Part shown: piece by piece, positions 36,004-43,910 of the stretch
Position numbering within the stretch: the first letter of the stretch is position 1
Layout of the letters: every line of letters starts with the position of its first letter
Source: Sedimentitalea xiamensis
GTDB lineage: Bacteria > Pseudomonadota > Alphaproteobacteria > Rhodobacterales > Rhodobacteraceae
Direction of reading: 5' to 3'
NCBI RefSeq assembly: GCF_030164465.1
Contig: NZ_JASNJE010000005.1
Location: 146,897-210,896, forward strand
DNA length: 64,000 nucleotides
Position numbers and translations under genes: made by a program
The notes under the pieces: generated by a model
Seen by the model: the letters and a program-made list of their open reading frames with translations, nothing else
What the model was told of the DNA's origin: nothing
Database searches by the model: none

Positions 36004-36882
36004 GTGACAAACATGGCTATCGAAAACGGGCTGGTGGCGGGGATGCCGTTTCAGGCGGCGCGCTGGATCGGCGGGGAAATCACGCCTCAAATCGTCATCC
36101 TGCACGACACCGCCTCGGGGCTGACGCCGGATTCGGCCGCGCGCTATTTGCGCGACAACGACCGCGGGGTGTCGGTGCATTTCGTGATCGAGCACGACGG
36201 CAGCGTCGTTCAGCAGGTGCCGGTCAATCGCCGCGCCAATCACGCGGGCAGGTCCAGCTATCACGGCCGGGAGAACTGCAACGACTTCTCGATCGGGATC
36301 GAGATCGTCAACCCGGGCCGGATGATGCCCTACAACGACGCCAAGGCGCAGACCTGGTATGGCGAAGTGTTCGCCATCTCCATGCGCGGCATTCAGGAGG
36401 TCGCGACACCCGAGCACGGCCACGGGCTGTGGATGCCCTACACCGGGGCGCAGATCGACACGGTCATCGACCTGCTTCAGGCGCTGTTCAACGGGGTGCA
36501 GACACTGCGCGACATCACCACGCACTGGTACGTGTCGCCCGGGCGCAAAACCGATCCCAACCCGCTGTTCCCGCTCGAGCAGGTCCGCTCGATCATCTTT
36601 GGCCGCGAGGATCCGCGCGACGTCGAAGCGAACGCGTCAGTCGTGGCGGGTCGGGACGATCACGTCCGGATCACGACGCCGGGCGACAGCCTGAACCTGC
36701 GCCGCTGGCCCAGCTTCAATCCCAACGTCATCGCCGCCATCCCGCACGACACCATCGTGCCAGTCCTGCGGCGTGGTGAATTCGCTGGCCACGAATGGCT
36801 TTGCGTCCGCTACGGCGGGCACGAGGGCTGGATCGTGAGCAGGCATGCGGTGCCGGTCTTTCGAAAGGAGCATTCGAGATGA
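36004..36882 (+). CDS. Endolysin: N-acetylmuramoyl-L-alanine amidase with SH3-like end
   Basis: A 292-residue cell-wall amidase. The Amidase_2 domain shows the zinc site: His34 in IVILHDTASG, a second His in ITTHWYVSPGRKTDPN with its Asp, plus FSIGIEIVNPG. The C-terminal ~75 residues (HVRITTPGDSLNLRRWPS, then EWLCVRYGGHEGWIVS) form an SH3b-like wall-binding domain. It may start at GTG 36004 or ATG 36013. The holin gene follows with an ATGA overlap. Confidence 0.92.
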   Translation: MTNMAIENGLVAGMPFQAARWIGGEITPQIVILHDTASGLTPDSAARYLRDNDRGVSVHFVIEHDGSVVQQVPVNRRANHAGRSSYHGRENCNDFSIGIEIVNPGRMMPYNDAKAQTWYGEVFAISMRGIQEVATPEHGHGLWMPYTGAQIDTVIDLLQALFNGVQTLRDITTHWYVSPGRKTDPNPLFPLEQVRSIIFGREDPRDVEANASVVAGRDDHVRITTPGDSLNLRRWPSFNPNVIAAIPHDTIVPVLRRGEFAGHEWLCVRYGGHEGWIVSRHAVPVFRKEHSR

Positions 36883-37409
36883 AAAGCAAGCGCAAATTCA
36901 TCGATATCGTCGCCACGGTCGCGCCGACGCTGGCCACCGCCCTGGGCGGGCCATTGGCCGGTGTCGCCACGCGCGCGATCGCCGATCAGCTGCTTGGCAA
37001 GCCGGATGCAAGCCCGGACGAGATCGAGGCGGCCATCGCCGGGGCGACCGGCGCCGACCTCGTCAGGCTGAAGGAGATCGAGGCGAAGTTTGCCGCCGAG
37101 ATGAAGGAGGCCGGCGTCGAACTGGAACGGGTTGCGGCCATGGACCGCGACAGCGCCCGCGCGCGGCAGGTCCAGATGCGGGACTGGACGCCGACCCTGC
37201 TGGGGCTGACGATCATCGTCGGCTTCTTTGGCGTGCTGGCGTGGATCTTCCATTCCGGGCTGCCCGAACGGGGTGGCGAGGTGCTGCTGATCATGGTCGG
37301 GGCGCTCGGCACGATGACCACACAGGTCAACAACTATTTTTTCGGCAGCACGAAAAAGTCGGGAGAAAAGACCGAGATCATCGCCAGCCTGAAGGGAGGA
37401 CGGACATGA
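36879..37409 (+). CDS. Holin-like protein (3TM type)
   Basis: A 176-residue protein: N-terminal amphipathic segment (VAPTLATALGGPLAGVATRA), long charged helix, then two hydrophobic segments (LLGLTIIVGFFGVLAWIF and VLLIMVGALGTMTTQVNNYF). It ends FFGSTKKSGEKTE, the pattern of phage 3TM holins, in which TQVNNYFFGSS is typical. Directly downstream of the endolysin, it should set the lysis time. Confidence 0.85.
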   Translation: MKSKRKFIDIVATVAPTLATALGGPLAGVATRAIADQLLGKPDASPDEIEAAIAGATGADLVRLKEIEAKFAAEMKEAGVELERVAAMDRDSARARQVQMRDWTPTLLGLTIIVGFFGVLAWIFHSGLPERGGEVLLIMVGALGTMTTQVNNYFFGSTKKSGEKTEIIASLKGGRT

Positions 37410-37738
37410 GCCGGTTCTGGGTGAAGGTGGGCGCGGGTGTCCTGATGGCCCTGATCGGGCTTCTGCTTCTGGGCGTGGTCGAAGCATCGGCGCAGGGCGC
37501 GGAAAACTGCGCCCCGCGCGCCGTCGTCGTGGAGCAGCTGGCGGAGGTCTATGGCGAGACCCGGCAGAGCATCGGCCTGGCCCAGGACGGCGTGATCGTC
37601 GAGATCTTCGCCTCGTCCGAGACCGGCAGCTGGACGATCGCCGCGACCACGGCTGGCGGCGTGACCTGTCTTATCGCGGTGGGGCAGTCGTTCGAGCGGT
37701 TCAGCGAGGCGCTGCCGCCGGCGGGGGACCCGCTGTGA
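37406..37738 (+). CDS. Exported protein of the lysis cluster
   Basis: A 110-residue protein with a signal peptide (LMALIGLLLLGVVEASAQG) and a small mature domain with two cysteines (ENCAPRAVVV, VTCLIAVG) that could form a disulfide. It overlaps the holin and DUF2730 genes. The position suggests lysis or envelope function, but it is not a recognisable spanin. Confidence 0.6.
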   Translation: MSRFWVKVGAGVLMALIGLLLLGVVEASAQGAENCAPRAVVVEQLAEVYGETRQSIGLAQDGVIVEIFASSETGSWTIAATTAGGVTCLIAVGQSFERFSEALPPAGDPL

Positions 37739-38073
37739 ACCTGACCTTCGACTGGACCGTGACGATGCCGCTGCTGTTCTCGGTGGCGGCGCTGTTCATC
37801 GCGTGGTTCCGCACCCGCCGGCAGGATGTCGACGAGCGGTTCCGCGCCGGGACCAAGCGGATGGATCAGCACGATCTGGACATCCAGCGGCTGCAACACG
37901 CCGTCGACGCCATGCCGGCCAAGGACGAGGTCCACCGGCTCGAAATGCTGCTGGTCGAGATGGGCGGCGACATGAAGGCGATGCGCGTCAACATGAAATC
38001 CGTCGCCGACAGCCAGAGCCGGCTCGAAAACATCGTGGGCCGCCACGAGGACCACCTGAGAGGTACGCCATGA
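37735..38073 (+). CDS. DUF2730 protein
   Basis: A 112-residue protein with one N-terminal membrane helix (MPLLFSVAALFIAWF) and a coiled coil (MDQHDLDIQRLQHAVDAMP and MKSVADSQSRLENIV). This is the DUF2730 layout, found between holin and gp26-like genes in Mu-like phages; Mu gp25 is similar. The start is GTG at 37735, overlapping the previous stop. A spanin-like role has been considered for such proteins but is not shown. Confidence 0.78.
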   Translation: MNLTFDWTVTMPLLFSVAALFIAWFRTRRQDVDERFRAGTKRMDQHDLDIQRLQHAVDAMPAKDEVHRLEMLLVEMGGDMKAMRVNMKSVADSQSRLENIVGRHEDHLRGTP

Positions 38074-38369
38074 GCGATTACAACGCCCTTGTCAGCGAGC
38101 ATGCCCGCATCGCGATCCTGCGAGTTCTCGAAGATGCGCCGCGCTATACCTCGAACGTCTCGATTCTGGCGAGCGCCCTGCCCCGGCTCGGCATCAGCCA
38201 CACCCGCGACCAGGTCGTGACCGAGATCACCTGGATGAAGGAACAGGGCCTGGTCGAGACCGAGACCAGCGGCGATTTCATGATCGTCACGGCCACCACG
38301 CGTGGGGTCGAGGTGGCGCAGGGCATCGTGAAGCACCCCGGCATCCAGCGCCCCCGCGCGGGGAGCTGA
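38070..38369 (+). CDS. Mu gp26-like winged-helix protein (VpaChn25_0724 family)
   Basis: A 99-residue protein that looks like an ArsR-type winged helix (ARIAILRVLEDAPRYTSNVS, then LGISHTRDQVVTEITWMKEQ and GVEVAQGI). The family is fixed in this place, just before the small terminase gene, in Mu-like phages. Its role in packaging or late regulation is not settled. Confidence 0.83.
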   Translation: MSDYNALVSEHARIAILRVLEDAPRYTSNVSILASALPRLGISHTRDQVVTEITWMKEQGLVETETSGDFMIVTATTRGVEVAQGIVKHPGIQRPRAGS

Positions 38370-38372
38370 GCC

Positions 38373-38927
38373 ATGCCGCCCCCCAAGAAGCTGGACCTGA
38401 TTCCCGTGGAGCTGCGCCAGCGGCTGGCCGCCACACTGCAGGAGCGCGGGTTCGCCGACATCCTTGAAGTGACAGAGGAGCTGAACTTCTGGCTCGAGGA
38501 GCAGGGGCTGGAGATCCGCATCGGCAAGACCTCGGTCGGCGAGTTCTCAAAGCTGCTGAAGGATCAGCGCGACGCCTTCGCCATGGCCGAGACGCTGCTG
38601 GCGGACATGGACATCGAGGCCGAGAGCAACATGCACAAGGTGCTGATGCAGATGATCGCCACGGCCGCGTTCCAGATGATGCAGACGGTCAGCGAGAATG
38701 ACGGGCAGTTCGATCCCAAGGGGCTCGCCGCCCTGTCGCGCATGCTGAAGGACCTGATGCAGTCCGCGGGCATCCGCGAGAAGCTGCGCAAGGAGGAGCG
38801 CGAGCGCGTGGCGCAGGAGGCGCGGGAAAGCGCCGCAACCGACATCGAGGCGAAGAGCAAGCAGCTGGGCCTGACGCGCGAGACGGTCGAAGGCATCAAG
38901 GCGGCCATCCTGGGGGTGTCGGCATGA
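38373..38927 (+). CDS. Small terminase-like protein (DUF3486, Mu gp27)
   Basis: A 184-residue helical protein. LIPVELRQRLAATLQERGFA and LEIRIGKTSVGEFSKLL form the N-terminal DNA-binding part of DUF3486; coiled helices follow (LRKEERERVAQEARESAA). The family is the probable small terminase of Mu-like phages, which recognises phage DNA for packaging. Confidence 0.87.
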   Translation: MPPPKKLDLIPVELRQRLAATLQERGFADILEVTEELNFWLEEQGLEIRIGKTSVGEFSKLLKDQRDAFAMAETLLADMDIEAESNMHKVLMQMIATAAFQMMQTVSENDGQFDPKGLAALSRMLKDLMQSAGIREKLRKEERERVAQEARESAATDIEAKSKQLGLTRETVEGIKAAILGVSA

Positions 38928-39220
38928 TCCGCGCGATCCGGTACTCCGATATCGATACCTTCCGTGCCGACAGGACAGCGGGCAGCTACCTGCTGCGCCG
39001 GACAACACCCGAGGGCGCGCCGGCCGGCATGGCGTTCTTCTGCCCCTGCGGCTGCGGCAACGAGAGCTGGATGGCGTTTGAGGGTTCCGGCTCGCCCGGA
39101 TCGAAATGGGCTTTCAATGGCAATCTGGACAATCCGACGCTGCATCCTTCGGTGCACAACACCGGCATGCCCTGCCGCTGGCACGGCTGGCTGCGCGACG
39201 GCTATTGGGAGGCGTGCTGA
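38924..39220 (+). CDS. DUF6527 protein
   Basis: A 98-residue protein with a tight zinc-type site (MAFFCPCGCGNESWMAF) and a second pair (MPCRWHGWLRDG), plus NPTLHPSVHN. This is the DUF6527 pattern, which occurs in phages beside terminase genes. Role unknown. It overlaps the neighbours at both ends. Confidence 0.78.
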   Translation: MIRAIRYSDIDTFRADRTAGSYLLRRTTPEGAPAGMAFFCPCGCGNESWMAFEGSGSPGSKWAFNGNLDNPTLHPSVHNTGMPCRWHGWLRDGYWEAC

Positions 39221-39387
39221 TGCTCCGACGAGTTCCGCCCTTGTCGGCTCTCTTCGCTGCGTTTGGTGGCTTCCCGTCGGTGCGTGTGAAGCCGGTGACA
39301 CAAGAACGCCGACCCAGTGGCAAGAAACGAAACAAGGTCAAGGCGGCCAGAAAGCAGCGCCGCCGGACCCGGAAGGGAAAAGCGTGA
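39220..39387 (+). CDS. Very basic small protein
   Basis: A 55-residue protein. The last 30 residues are mostly Lys and Arg (ERRPSGKKRNKVKAARKQRR). It begins in the last base of the previous stop and ends in the first base of the next gene, so it is read in a coupled series. Probably nucleic-acid binding. Confidence 0.45.
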   Translation: MLRRVPPLSALFAAFGGFPSVRVKPVTQERRPSGKKRNKVKAARKQRRRTRKGKA

Positions 39388-39659
39388 TGGCCTCCCCCGC
39401 CGAGATCGCCAACGACATGGCCGCGCAGGCGGTGTTCTGGCAGAAGCGCGACAAGAACATCCACCGCGCCTGCGACGACGCGGCGCGGATGATCCGGGCG
39501 TTCATGGCCGAAGAACGCGTCGACGGGCGCGCCTATCACGGGCTGCACAGGCGCCTGTTCGACCTGTCGGTCAGCCGGCGCTGGGCGCATTACGGCATCA
39601 ACGACCATCTCGACCGCGCCCTGCGGACGATCCAGATCCTGAACCGGGAGGCGCGCTGA
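39387..39659 (+). CDS. Small helical protein near terminase genes
   Basis: A 90-residue helical protein (MASPAEIANDMAAQAVFWQK, then DDAARMIRAFMAEERVDG). GGAAGGG lies upstream of the ATG. Not assigned. Confidence 0.5.
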   Translation: MASPAEIANDMAAQAVFWQKRDKNIHRACDDAARMIRAFMAEERVDGRAYHGLHRRLFDLSVSRRWAHYGINDHLDRALRTIQILNREAR

Positions 39660-39847
39660 TGCCTTGGCGGTGGAGCGAACCGGGTCCGAAAAGCCGCGCC
39701 GGGCGCGGGTTCGGCACGAAGGTCGCGGCGCAGGACAGCGCGATCTATACCGCCTTCGGCAAGCTGCCGGACGACGCAGCGCAGCGCGATCGGCTTTGGG
39801 ATTCGCTCGCAGGCATCGGGTGGGCGGTGCGGTGGTACCAGGTATGA
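39659..39847 (+). CDS. Small hypothetical protein
   Basis: A 62-residue protein (MPWRWSEPGPKSRAGRGFGT, later LWDSLAGIGWAVRWYQV). Overlapping junctions on both sides (TGATG and ATGA) support translation. Not recognised. Confidence 0.45.
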   Translation: MPWRWSEPGPKSRAGRGFGTKVAAQDSAIYTAFGKLPDDAAQRDRLWDSLAGIGWAVRWYQV

Positions 39848-40077
39848 CCCGTTTACGCTGTCTCTGTCCCGGTTGCCGGCGCACGACGGGAAAGCCCTTC
39901 GCCGAGTGGATCTGTTCCACGCATTGGAGCGCTGTTCCCAAGACGCTGCGCAAGCGTCTGTTCAGATGCCGCCGAAAGGCCAAGCGAGATCCTCGTTGGC
40001 TGCACCTCGAGAACAGGCTGTGGGAGCGCTGCAAGAAAGCGGCGTTCGAAGAAGCCTTGATGGGAGTCGCGCTGTGA
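39844..40077 (+). CDS. Small zinc-finger-like basic protein
   Basis: A 77-residue protein. Cysteines and histidine in RCLCPGCRRT and EWICSTHWSAV make a plausible CxxC...CxxH zinc site. The rest is basic (KRLFRCRRKAKRD). It ends inside the terminase start. It may aid DNA packaging, by position only. Confidence 0.5.
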   Translation: MTRLRCLCPGCRRTTGKPFAEWICSTHWSAVPKTLRKRLFRCRRKAKRDPRWLHLENRLWERCKKAAFEEALMGVAL

Positions 40078-41768
40078 CCGAGGCCGCCCTCAGCGAGGCC
40101 GAATGGGACGCGCTGCGCGCCGAGAGCCGGCAGCAGTTTCCCGACGCCCTGGGCGAGGCCGACAGTCTGCCCGCCGTGCTGCTGCCCTATCAGGCGCAGC
40201 TGCTGGCGACGACGGCCAGCCACCAGTTCGTCGTCTGCGAGAAATCCCGCCGGATCGGGATGACCTGGGCGGTGGCGGCGGACGCGGTGCTGACATCCGG
40301 CACCCAGCGGCAGGCCGGCGGCATGGACACGCTCTATATCGGGTTCAACCTCGACATGGCGCGGGAGTTCATCGACACGGCGGCGATGTGGGCCAAGGCG
40401 TTCATCCCGGCGGCGTCCGGCGTGCAGGAGTTCCTGTTCGTCGATCAGAAGGAGGGCGAGGAAGACCAGCACATCAACGCCTTCCGGATCCGGTTCGCGT
40501 CCGGCTTCGAGATCGTCGCGCTGACCTCCAAGCCGCGGAGCCTGCGCGGCCGTCAGGGCTATGTCATTTTCGACGAGGCAGCGTTCCACGACGAGCTTGA
40601 CGAGATGCTGAAGGCGGCCAACGCGCTCCTGATGTGGGGCGGCAAGGTGCTGGTCATCTCGACGCACGATGGCGATGCCAACGCCTTCAACGTGCTCGTG
40701 AAGCAGGTGCAGGCGGGCGAGCGCGGCGACACGGCGTGCGTGGTGCGGGTCACGTTCAACGACGCGGTGGCGGCCGGGCTCTACGAGCGGATCGCCCTGA
40801 TCCTGGGCGCGCAGGGCCGCGACGTGCCGACGAAGGAGGCGTGGATCGACAGCATCCACAAGGTCTATGGCGACGACGCCGACGAAGAGCTGCACTGTAT
40901 CCCCAAGGCGGGCACCGGCGCCTGGCTGACCGCCCCCCTGATCGAGGCGCGGATGACGGCCGACGCGCCGGTCCTGCGGCTGGAGCTGCCGGACAACTAC
41001 CTGCACCTGCCGCGCGACGCGCAGTCCGGTCTGTTGCTGCCCTTCATGGTCGAGTTGGCGGTGCTGCTGGAGACACTCGACCAGAAGCCGCACTACGCGC
41101 TCGGCTTCGACTTTGCCCGGGTATCCGACCTCTCCTGCCTGTCGCTGCTGGCGATGGAACAGAACCTGCGCCGGCGCGAGGCGCTGTCGATCGAGATGAG
41201 GAACGTGCCGGGCGACGAGCAGAAGGCCATCGTCGGCGACGTGATGGACGCGGTGCGCGAGCGGCTTCTGGGTGCGGCGTTCGACGCCACCGGCATGGGC
41301 TGGACCGTGGCCGAGGACATGGGACGCCGGTTCGGCCTGCGCGAGAGCGAGGATGCGCCGGGGATCGTCTGGGCGATCAAGTTCTCCCAGGACTGGTACC
41401 GGCTGCACATGCCGCCGCTGAAGACCGCGTTCGAGGATGACATGATCGCCATCGGCCGGGACGCCGATCACCTGACCGACCTGCGCAAGGTCAAGACGAT
41501 CCGGGGCATTCCCCGCGTGCCAGACCTGCGCGAGGCGGATGCCAAGGGCAAGAAGCGACACGGCGACTATGCCATCGCGCTCGCGCTCGCGCATTTCGCA
41601 TCCCGGATGCGCTGGGTCGAATACGATTACCGCCCCGTGGGCGATCCGCGCCAGGCGGCGTCCCCGAACGGCGCGGCGGGCGAGACGGCCGAGAAGGCCG
41701 ACGCGCGCGAGAGCGCCGGCGCCTGGTGGAAACCGCCGCTGGGCGCCGGTCTGCGAGGGGGGATCTGA
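40074..41768 (+). CDS. Large terminase subunit (Mu gp28-like)
   Basis: A 564-residue packaging motor. The ATPase domain has a deviant Walker A (CEKSRRIGMTW, residues 55-65) and Walker B with D167-E168 in GYVIFDEAAFHDEL, followed by the coupling motif VISTHDG. The nuclease domain begins near YALGFDFARVSDLS, with AFDATGMGWTVAED and HGDYAIALALA later. GTG start at 40074 overlapping the previous stop. Length and order fit Mu gp28. Confidence 0.92.
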   Translation: MTEAALSEAEWDALRAESRQQFPDALGEADSLPAVLLPYQAQLLATTASHQFVVCEKSRRIGMTWAVAADAVLTSGTQRQAGGMDTLYIGFNLDMAREFIDTAAMWAKAFIPAASGVQEFLFVDQKEGEEDQHINAFRIRFASGFEIVALTSKPRSLRGRQGYVIFDEAAFHDELDEMLKAANALLMWGGKVLVISTHDGDANAFNVLVKQVQAGERGDTACVVRVTFNDAVAAGLYERIALILGAQGRDVPTKEAWIDSIHKVYGDDADEELHCIPKAGTGAWLTAPLIEARMTADAPVLRLELPDNYLHLPRDAQSGLLLPFMVELAVLLETLDQKPHYALGFDFARVSDLSCLSLLAMEQNLRRREALSIEMRNVPGDEQKAIVGDVMDAVRERLLGAAFDATGMGWTVAEDMGRRFGLRESEDAPGIVWAIKFSQDWYRLHMPPLKTAFEDDMIAIGRDADHLTDLRKVKTIRGIPRVPDLREADAKGKKRHGDYAIALALAHFASRMRWVEYDYRPVGDPRQAASPNGAAGETAEKADARESAGAWWKPPLGAGLRGGI

Positions 41769-41980
41769 TGAGGGATGACTACCAACTCCGTTCCAAATTT
41801 CTGCCGGGTGACAGCGTGATCGTCGGTGGCGACATTCGCGGTCAGGTCGAGCGCGTGATCTTTCCCTACGGATTGGTCCGTCCGCTGATCCTGGTTGAGT
41901 GGTGGGATAGCGGTTCGGTCCAGTGCCGGGAGTTCCACGAGGATCAGCTGATGCTGGCGCCTGACGCCCGGGAGACCTGA
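41768..41980 (+). CDS. Small beta-rich protein between terminase and portal
   Basis: A 70-residue protein (FLPGDSVIVGGDIRGQVERV, then LILVEWWDSGSVQCREFHED), probably a small SH3-like barrel. It overlaps the terminase stop. Not recognised, but translation is well supported by the junction. Confidence 0.5.
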   Translation: MRDDYQLRSKFLPGDSVIVGGDIRGQVERVIFPYGLVRPLILVEWWDSGSVQCREFHEDQLMLAPDARET

Positions 41981-41981
41981 C

Positions 41982-42059
41982 ATGCCGACGAAACAGAATT
42001 CATCCCCGCCACCCGAATGGGTGATCCATGCGGTCATCCAAGCTCTCAAGGAGACCTGA
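41982..42059 (+). CDS. Possible 25-residue microprotein
   Basis: ATG at 41982 to TGA at 42057-42059, about 25 residues including PPPEWVIHAVIQALKE. The preceding GGAGACCTGAC could serve as a ribosome site, and the same GGAGACCTGA recurs at its own end ahead of the next gene. Weakly supported; it could be spacer. Confidence 0.3.
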   Translation: MPTKQNSSPPPEWVIHAVIQALKET

Positions 42060-42060
42060 A

Positions 42061-42249
42061 ATGCCTGTAGCCGACCCCAAGTACAATCCGAGCGGCGACC
42101 GGAAGATCGACAGGATCAAGGCCGCCGCGAACCTGCTGGCCGAAGAGATCGAGAAACTGCCGCCGGGCCGGCGCCGTTCGGTCGCCCTCACCCATCTGGA
42201 AACCGCGACGATGTGGGCGGTCACGGCCGCCGTCTGCGGCGACGAGTAG
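42061..42249 (+). CDS. Acb2/Tad1-like anti-CBASS cyclic-nucleotide sponge (probable)
   Basis: A 62-residue helical hairpin: DPKYNPSGDRKIDRIKAAAN, EEIEKLPPGRRRSVALTHLE and TATMWAVTAAV. The pattern of IK in helix 1, a Gly-Arg-Arg turn, and A-x-T-x-LE-x-A-x-MWAV-x-A in helix 2 is that of Acb2/Tad1 hairpin proteins. Known members bind and sequester the cyclic nucleotides that CBASS uses as alarm. AAGGAG lies upstream of the ATG. It sits between terminase and portal, where phages commonly carry extra genes. Assigned from memory of the family pattern, not by a search. Confidence 0.62.
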   Translation: MPVADPKYNPSGDRKIDRIKAAANLLAEEIEKLPPGRRRSVALTHLETATMWAVTAAVCGDE

Positions 42250-42263
42250 AACAGGAGGCCGCC

Positions 42264-43910
42264 ATGGCCAACCAACCCAGGCTGCTGGATGCGCGCGGCA
42301 ACCCGATCCGGCGCGCCGAGCTGAAGACGGAGATCGCCGCGCCGACCATCGGCGGGGTGCGCTCGCCGATTTCGGGCTATCCGGGCGACGGGCTGAACCC
42401 GATGCGGCTGGCCACCATCCTGCGCGAGGCCGACCAGGGCGACCCGGTGCGCTATCTCGAACTGGCCGAGACGATCGAGGAGCGCGACGCGCATTACCTC
42501 GGCGTGCTGGGCACGCGCCGGCGCAGCGTCAGCCAGCTCGACATCACGGTCGAGCCGGGCGATGACAGCGCTGCGGCCGAGCGCCACGCGCAAATGGTGC
42601 GCGACTGGCTGAAGCGGGACGAGCTGGCCGACGAGCTCTTCAACGTGCTCGACGCCATCGGCAAGGGATACAGTTTCACCGAGATCATCTGGGACACGTC
42701 CGAGGGTCAGTGGATCCCCGCCGAGCTGACCTGGCGCGATCCGCGCTGGTTCCGCTTCGACCGGCGCGATCTCGCCACGCCGCGCCTGATCGAGGAGGGA
42801 GGGCAGGAAACCCCCCTGCCCGGCGGCAAGTTCATCTTCGCCCGGATGCAGGCGAAATCCGGCCTGCCGCTGCGCTCCGGCATCGCGCGCACCGCGTTCT
42901 GGACCTGGATGTTCAAGGCCTTCACGCAGCGCGACTGGGCCATCTTCACCCAGACCTACGGGCAGCCGCTGCGCGTGGGCAAATACGGCGCCGGCGCCAG
43001 CGAGGAGGACAAGGACAAGCTGTTTCGCGCGGTGGCCAATATCGCAGGTGACTGCGCGGCCATCGTGCCCGAGAGCATGATGATCGAGTTCATCGAGACC
43101 GGCAATCTCGGGGGGTCGCTCGATCTCTACGAGAGGCGCAGCGACTGGCTGGACAAGCAGACGTCGAAGATGGTGCTGGGGCAGACCGCGACGACGGACG
43201 CGGAAACCGGCGGGCTGGGGTCCGGCAAGGAGCACCGCGAGGTGCAGGAGGATATCGAGCGCGCCGACGCCCGGCAGCTGGGCGCGATCCTGACCCGCGA
43301 TCTCGTGCGGCCGTGGATACAGCTCGAACACGGGGCGCAGCGGGTCTATCCGCGCCTCGTCATCGCCCGGCCGGAGGAAGAGGACCTCGCGGCGTTCAGT
43401 TCGGCGCTCGCGCCGCTGATCGGTCACGGGCTGCGGGTCAAGGCCAGCGAGGTGCTGGAGAAGTTCGGGCTGTCCGAGCCGGGTGAAGGCGACGAAATTC
43501 TGGGCCAGACCCGGCAAAATCCGCCAGATGGTGCGGATGCGACCGACCCCGGCGCACGAGGATCGATTCTTAAACGGGAACGAGACGAATTTAAACGGCA
43601 GGTCGGGAATTCAGGGGGCGATGCCCCCGAAACGGCATTGAACGCCTCAGAGGGCCTCTCAGCGCCTCGCCCGCCGGAGGACATCCTGGCCGATCTGCTG
43701 GCCCAGGCGGCCGGCCCGGCGATGGCCGGGATGCTGGCGCGGATCGAGGCGATGGTCCAGAGTGCCGAGTCGCTCGAGGAGCTGGCCGAAATGCTGCGCG
43801 CGGGTTTTGCCGATCTGGATCACGGGCCGCTGGCGCAGGTGCTGGGCGAGGCGATGATGGCGGCCCATGCCGGCGGGCGCGCGGCCATCGAGGAGGAGGC
43901 CGGTGACTGA
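42264..43910 (+). CDS. Portal protein (DUF935, Mu gp29-like)
   Basis: A 548-residue portal. DUF935 marks are DAHYLGVLGTRRRSVSQLDI, WRDPRWFRFDRRDL, the YGQPLRVGKYGAGASEED stretch and MVLGQTATTDAETGG. It forms the ring through which DNA enters the head. Residues ~420-470 are an Asp/Gly/Pro-rich linker (QNPPDGADATDPGARGS) before a helical tail. The end overlaps the gpF gene by eight bases. Confidence 0.93.
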   Translation: MANQPRLLDARGNPIRRAELKTEIAAPTIGGVRSPISGYPGDGLNPMRLATILREADQGDPVRYLELAETIEERDAHYLGVLGTRRRSVSQLDITVEPGDDSAAAERHAQMVRDWLKRDELADELFNVLDAIGKGYSFTEIIWDTSEGQWIPAELTWRDPRWFRFDRRDLATPRLIEEGGQETPLPGGKFIFARMQAKSGLPLRSGIARTAFWTWMFKAFTQRDWAIFTQTYGQPLRVGKYGAGASEEDKDKLFRAVANIAGDCAAIVPESMMIEFIETGNLGGSLDLYERRSDWLDKQTSKMVLGQTATTDAETGGLGSGKEHREVQEDIERADARQLGAILTRDLVRPWIQLEHGAQRVYPRLVIARPEEEDLAAFSSALAPLIGHGLRVKASEVLEKFGLSEPGEGDEILGQTRQNPPDGADATDPGARGSILKRERDEFKRQVGNSGGDAPETALNASEGLSAPRPPEDILADLLAQAAGPAMAGMLARIEAMVQSAESLEELAEMLRAGFADLDHGPLAQVLGEAMMAAHAGGRAAIEEEAGD

